Below are positions 60,251 through 64,000 of a stretch of DNA of 64,000 nucleotides, in pieces; within the stretch, counting starts at the first letter, position 1; each line of letters begins with the position of its first letter. A program made the translations under genes and the position numbers. The notes under the pieces were generated by a model. That model did not search any database. It was not told where the DNA came from and saw only the letters and a list, made by a program, of their open reading frames with translations. The stretch comes from Leifsonia psychrotolerans (GTDB lineage: Bacteria; Actinomycetota; Actinomycetes; Actinomycetales; Microbacteriaceae), in NCBI RefSeq assembly GCF_013410665.1, contig NZ_JACCFM010000001.1, positions 558,001 to 622,000 on the forward strand, written 5' to 3'.

Positions 60251-62304
60251 TGAACCGCAACCTGTCGAAGATTGCCGTGCCCATCGGGGTGGTCGGCATC
60301 CTGATGTTGCTCATCGTTCCAACGCCGGCTCCGATTCTCGACCTTCTGATCATCGTGAACATCGTGCTCGCCCTGGTGATCCTGCTGACGACGATGTTCG
60401 TCAAGAAGCCGCTGGATTTCTCGGTCTTTCCGTCGCTGCTTCTCGTTGCAACGCTGTTCCGGCTCGGCCTGAACGTCGCCTCCACCCGCCTGGTGCTCGG
60501 TGACGGATACGCGGGCCAGGTGATCGCTGCCTTCGGCGAGGTCGCGGTCGGTGGATCCATCGTCATCGGCGCCGTGGTCTTCTTGATTCTCATCGTGATT
60601 CAGTTCGTTGTCGTGACGAAGGGTGCCGAACGTGTCGCCGAGGTGGGCGCTCGGTTCACCCTCGACGCCATGCCGGGTAAGCAGATGGCCATCGATGCGG
60701 ACCTGAATGCCGGGCTGATCACCGACGCCCAGGCCCGAACGCGTCGCGCCGAGGTCTCGGCCGAAGCCGACTTCTATGGCGCAATGGATGGTGCGTCGAA
60801 GTTCGTCAAGGGTGACGCGATCGCCGGAATCATCATCATCATCATCAACATCATCGGTGGCATCACCATCGGCATGGTGCAGCGGGGGATGGAACTCGGC
60901 GACGCCGTCAACACCTACACGCTGCTCACGATCGGTGACGGACTGGTGACGCAGATTCCTGCCCTCCTGATGGCCGTCTCGACGGGCATGATCGTCACCC
61001 GGTCGAACGCCGAGGAAGACATGGGTACGACGGCGTCGAAGCAGCTCGGTCAGTCCCGTACCGCGCTGATCATCGCCGGTGGCGCCGCAATTGTGATGGG
61101 CTTCATCCCTGGCATGCCGATCGTTCCGTTCGTCGTCGTCGGCACCGGTCTGATCGTTATGGCCCAGCGCCTCAAAATCGCTGAAACGAAGGCCGAGGCT
61201 GCCGTCGAGGCCGCACAACGCCTCGAGAACGCTCCGCAGCCTGAAACCACCGACGACATCATTGAGGGGATGCGGGTGCATGCTCTTGAAATCTTGCTGG
61301 CGCCCGACCTTGTCGACATCGTTTCTGACGCGAGCGACGATCTGCTTGCCCGGGTGAAGGCACTGCGACGCAAGATCGCCCTGGATCTCGGGTTCGTCGT
61401 TCCGCCGGTACGCACCCGTGACAACCTTGAGCTGCCGTCGGCGACCTACTCGCTGCGCATCGCCGGCGTTGAAGTCGGACGTGGCATCGCGCCAGCCGGC
61501 AAGGTGTTGGCGCTCGGCGATTTCCTCGACGGGCTTCCGGGCGAGGCGACCGTAGAACCCGTCTTTGGCTTGAGCGGAAAATGGATTCCCAGCGAGATGC
61601 GGCATTCGGCTGAGATGACCGGAGCGATCGTGATCGATCGGGTCTCGGTCGTGGTAACCCATCTTTCCGCGGTGATCACCGACAATGCGGCTCGCCTGCT
61701 CAGCCGGGAAGACGTTCGCGTGCTCACCGACAGCGTGAAGGCGGTGAATCCGGCTGCCGTCGACGAACTCACGCCGAACCCGCTCAGCCTCGCCGAGGTT
61801 CAGCGTGTGTTGCAGGGATTGCTGACCGAGAAAGTGCCGATCAATGATCTCCCGCGCATTTATGAAGCGCTGTCGTTACGCGCGAGGGTGTCGACCGACC
61901 CGGAAGGCCTCATCGAGGCGGCCCGTCAGTCGCTCGGTCCGGCGCTGTCGGCTCCGTATCTTGACGAAGGAACGCTCCGGGTGATCATGATCGACCCCCT
62001 CCTCGAGCAATCGCTGATCGAGGGCCTCCGTCCGTCGGAGATCGGCTCGCAGATCTTGATGGACGCCGACCGCCTCGAAGCAGTGATGAATTCGGTGAAG
62101 GAGGCTGTTGCGGGCATCGAATCGCGCGGCTTCTCGGCCGTGCTGGTGTGTGCCCCGGCGCTGCGTCCGGCCATGCACCGTCTTGTCTCCGCTCAGGTGA
62201 ACGGGCTCCCCGTGCTGTCCTACAACGAGGCGACCGTGGCCACTATCCAGATCGAAACCGTAGGAGTGGTGCGCCGTGAAGACGCGATTTCAGCTGAGAG
62301 GTGA
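60250..62304 (+). CDS. flhA: Flagellar export gate protein, FlhA
   Basis: 684 residues: eight N-terminal membrane helices, the FHIPEP-type loop GARFTLDAMPGKQMAIDADLNAGLITDAQARTRRAEVSAEADFYGAMDGASKFVKGDAIAG, and a large cytoplasmic domain (LLTEKVPINDLPRIYEALS, SLGPALSAPYL). It is the docking platform for export substrates. The last 29 nt overlap the next gene. Confidence 0.96.
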   Translation: MNRNLSKIAVPIGVVGILMLLIVPTPAPILDLLIIVNIVLALVILLTTMFVKKPLDFSVFPSLLLVATLFRLGLNVASTRLVLGDGYAGQVIAAFGEVAVGGSIVIGAVVFLILIVIQFVVVTKGAERVAEVGARFTLDAMPGKQMAIDADLNAGLITDAQARTRRAEVSAEADFYGAMDGASKFVKGDAIAGIIIIIINIIGGITIGMVQRGMELGDAVNTYTLLTIGDGLVTQIPALLMAVSTGMIVTRSNAEEDMGTTASKQLGQSRTALIIAGGAAIVMGFIPGMPIVPFVVVGTGLIVMAQRLKIAETKAEAAVEAAQRLENAPQPETTDDIIEGMRVHALEILLAPDLVDIVSDASDDLLARVKALRRKIALDLGFVVPPVRTRDNLELPSATYSLRIAGVEVGRGIAPAGKVLALGDFLDGLPGEATVEPVFGLSGKWIPSEMRHSAEMTGAIVIDRVSVVVTHLSAVITDNAARLLSREDVRVLTDSVKAVNPAAVDELTPNPLSLAEVQRVLQGLLTEKVPINDLPRIYEALSLRARVSTDPEGLIEAARQSLGPALSAPYLDEGTLRVIMIDPLLEQSLIEGLRPSEIGSQILMDADRLEAVMNSVKEAVAGIESRGFSAVLVCAPALRPAMHRLVSAQVNGLPVLSYNEATVATIQIETVGVVRREDAISAER

Positions 62305-63241
62305 CAGCCTGCCTGCGCTGAGAGAGCGCGTGGCTGCTGAACATGGCGCTTCAGCGCGCATCGTCGCTGCAGAACGCATTACGCAGGGCGGTATCGGCGG
62401 ATTCCTCGCCAAGCACTTCGTCGAGGTGACGGTTGAGGTAGAGGCCGTCGCAACGCCGACGGTTGGAATGGCCCTGCCGAATCGCGCCGGTATCGCTGCG
62501 CTTCTGATCGAAGCCGACGACGCAGAAGACCTGCTGCACGGCACGGGGGTGCCGAAGCCTGTGCTGTCGACGAGCTCAGCCGACTTCGATGCGTTGTACG
62601 ACGGGCTGAACGATCTTGTCGGACCCGCGCCGGTCGAACCCGCGCCGCTCGACCCCGCGCCGCTCGCGGCGACTGTCGCCGAGCAGTTAGGCGGCCCAGC
62701 AGGCACTGTCGCATCCTCTGCCACGTTCCCCGTCGGGTTTCCGGCGATGCCGCGGCTGCCCGTGCCCGCTCCGATTCCTGCGGTGAAGAACGGCATCGGC
62801 GACCTTGTTCTGATCATTGGTCTTCGCACGGACTCGTTGCGGGTCGCGCATTCCCTGGCGGGTCGCGCGGGGCCGGCTGCGGTCTGCGTCGGTGGATCGA
62901 TCGTGCTGGATAACGTGCTGGCAGTCACCGATCGACGCACCGCGCTCCGCGCCCGCGCCGAAGCAGTGCGCTCGGAGCGGAGCGGCTTCGTGGCGTACGG
63001 CATCGAGCCTGGCGCCGATTGGGGCGCCGATATCGCCGCGCTCGAGGCCGACCAGGTCTGGGTGGTTGTGGACGCCGGACGAAAACATGAAGACACGCAG
63101 GCGTGGGTGTCGATCGTCGCGGCTTCGGGCGGAATCGATGCTGTCGCTGTGCTCGGCTTGGCCATGACGACGACGCCAGAAACCGTCTCTCAGCTGGGCG
63201 CACCAGTGGCCTGGGCGGACGGGCGTCTCCTCCGCCCTTAA
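62276..63241 (+). CDS. FlhF-like protein without P-loop
   Basis: 321 residues in the position held by flhF in many flagellar clusters. The first ~60 residues look like the FlhF B-domain start (TRFQLRGDSLPALRERVAAEHGASARIVAAERI...GGIGGFLAKHFVEVTVEV). A Pro/Ala-rich linker (PAPVEPAPLDPAPL) follows, and the C-terminal part keeps a Rossmann-like order (LVLIIGLRTDSLRVAHSLAG, VWVVVDAGRKHEDTQAWVSI, AVAVLGLAMTTTPETVSQLG), but the GxxGxGKTT phosphate loop of SRP-type GTPases is absent. It overlaps flhA by 29 nt. A non-GTP-binding FlhF derivative is the best reading, not proven. Confidence 0.65.
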   Translation: MKTRFQLRGDSLPALRERVAAEHGASARIVAAERITQGGIGGFLAKHFVEVTVEVEAVATPTVGMALPNRAGIAALLIEADDAEDLLHGTGVPKPVLSTSSADFDALYDGLNDLVGPAPVEPAPLDPAPLAATVAEQLGGPAGTVASSATFPVGFPAMPRLPVPAPIPAVKNGIGDLVLIIGLRTDSLRVAHSLAGRAGPAAVCVGGSIVLDNVLAVTDRRTALRARAEAVRSERSGFVAYGIEPGADWGADIAALEADQVWVVVDAGRKHEDTQAWVSIVAASGGIDAVAVLGLAMTTTPETVSQLGAPVAWADGRLLRP

Positions 63242-64000
63242 CAACCGGGGCCGTCGATCGACTCTGATTGACCCCTTCCGTTGATCGAGCCCCCTCCGTT
63301 GATCGACCCCTCCGTTGATCGAGCTCGTCGAGATCCCGCGGGCCTCCCTCGAGTCCGCACCCTTTCGTTGATCGAGCTCGTCGAGATCCCACGGGCCTCC
63401 CTCGAGTCCGCACCCTTTCGTTGATCGAGCTCGTCGAGATCCCGCGGGCCTCCCTCGAGTCCGCACCCTTTCGTTGATCGAGCTCGTCGAGATCCCGCGG
63501 GCCTCCCTCGAGTCCGCACCCTTTCGTTTATCGAGCTCGTCGAGATCCCGCGAGCCTCCCTCGAGACCGGGGAGCGCGGTCTCGACACGCTCGACCCACG
63601 GTCACTGACCGACCTCGCACCCCTTCCGCAGATCCAGCCCGCTCCGCTGATCGAGCCCACACCGCTGATCGAGCCCACACCGTTGATCGAGCCTGTCGAG
63701 ATCCCGCGAGCCACCCTCGAGACCGGGGAGCGCGGTCTCGACACGCTCGACCGACGCTTCGGCGATCGACCCGCACCCCTCTCGTCGCTCGGTCCCTTCC
63801 GTTGATCGATCCCGTCGAGATCCCGCGAGCTTCCCTCGAGACAGGGGAGCGCGGTCTCGACACGCTCGACCGACGCTTCGGCGATCGACCCGCACCCCTC
63901 TCGTCGCTCGGTCCCTTCCGTTGATCGAGCGTGTCGAGATCCCGTGAGCCACCCTCGAGACCATGCCCGCGGTTCCGACCGGTTCAAGTTCTCGATCCCT
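63242..64000. repeat. REP-like repeat arrays at the window end
   Basis: No gene. Five copies of a 53-bp unit (GTTGATCGAGCTCGTCGAGA... with CTCGAGTCCGCACCCTTTC) start at 63314, 63367, 63420, 63473 and 63526. A 119-bp unit (CGAGACCGGGGAGCGCGGTC...) occurs twice, at 63718 and 63837. Palindromic cores CGAGACC-N9-GGTCTCG are at 63562-63584 and 63718-63740. The last 25 bases equal 16879-16903, which lie before the DUF222 gene. Confidence 0.88.

Noticed and set aside
58250..61662. Very long antisense frames opposite fliR, flhB and flhA
   Set aside because: High G+C leaves antisense frames open; the sense strand encodes well-known full-length proteins and the antisense products are His/Asp/Arg-rich without family features.
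63314..63578. Regular 53-bp repeats that could suggest a CRISPR array
   Set aside because: The whole unit, not only a ~30-bp repeat, is conserved, so there are no unique spacers; no cas genes lie nearby and the sequence belongs to the REP family.
1..64000. tRNA or rRNA genes, insertion sequences, integrase or attachment sites
   Set aside because: None recognised on reading both strands; the defence island has no visible integrase, so its mobility is not claimed.

Overview
The window is high-G+C DNA with dense, often 1-4 nt overlapping genes, GTG/TTG starts and REP-like repeats. The protein content (DUF222/HNH gene, secreted transglycosylase pair, actinobacterial-style flagellar cluster with a flagellar NlpC/P60 gene) points to an actinobacterium, most likely a motile member of the Microbacteriaceae. 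That assignment is inference from gene families and repeats; no rRNA or tRNA gene was recognised.

Region 1 (1-11193) is a defence island. A type I restriction-modification system is split: hsdM (cut by the window start) and hsdS lie at one end and hsdR about 5.6 kb downstream. Between them are a cytosolic 5'-nucleotidase-family gene, a HigB/HigA toxin-antitoxin pair, a DUF4041 plus GIY-YIG nuclease on the opposite strand, a DUF1016/YhcG-type nuclease and an excisionase-like HTH protein that looks like an antitoxin without its toxin. hsdM carries an in-frame array derived from the same repeat family found between genes elsewhere in the window.

Region 2 (11194-18840) encodes secreted or cell-wall proteins: an M23 peptidase, an MmcQ/YjbR protein, two tandem paralogous lytic-transglycosylase-like proteins, a lipoprotein and a PKD-like secreted protein. 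It ends with REP repeats, a DUF222/HNH endonuclease gene and a 15-bp tandem array grown from that gene's stop-codon region.

Region 3 (18845-39964) is metabolic and envelope housekeeping: a glutaryl-CoA dehydrogenase plus CaiB-type CoA-transferase pair, a heterodimeric ABC exporter, a DHA2 efflux pump, a MarR regulator with a perfect palindromic operator, an SDR, a Usp-FluC-FluC operon, a DsbA-like/CcdA-like pair, an RseB/LolA-like protein with an ABC-2 transporter, another DHA2 pump with a PrsW-like protease, and a class A penicillin-binding protein.

Region 4 (39965-63241) is a nearly complete flagellar cluster: fliC, fliD, fliS, a small fliT-position gene, flgB-flgC-fliE-fliF-fliG-fliH-fliI-fliJ, an NlpC/P60 hydrolase, fliK-flgD-flgE, flbD-motA-motB, fliM-fliN-fliO-fliP-fliQ-fliR-flhB-flhA and a FlhF-like gene lacking a P-loop. 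Four intergenic gaps that begin transcription units each contain a TnACG-N14-GyCGAy element with the spacing of sigma-28/sigma-D promoters, which would make the cluster one regulon. fliL, flgK, flgL, flgG, csrA, fliW and a fliA-type sigma gene are not seen here.

The last 760 bp are REP repeats in tandem arrays. The final 25 bp match the sequence just upstream of the DUF222 gene, which predicts another DUF222 gene just beyond the window.
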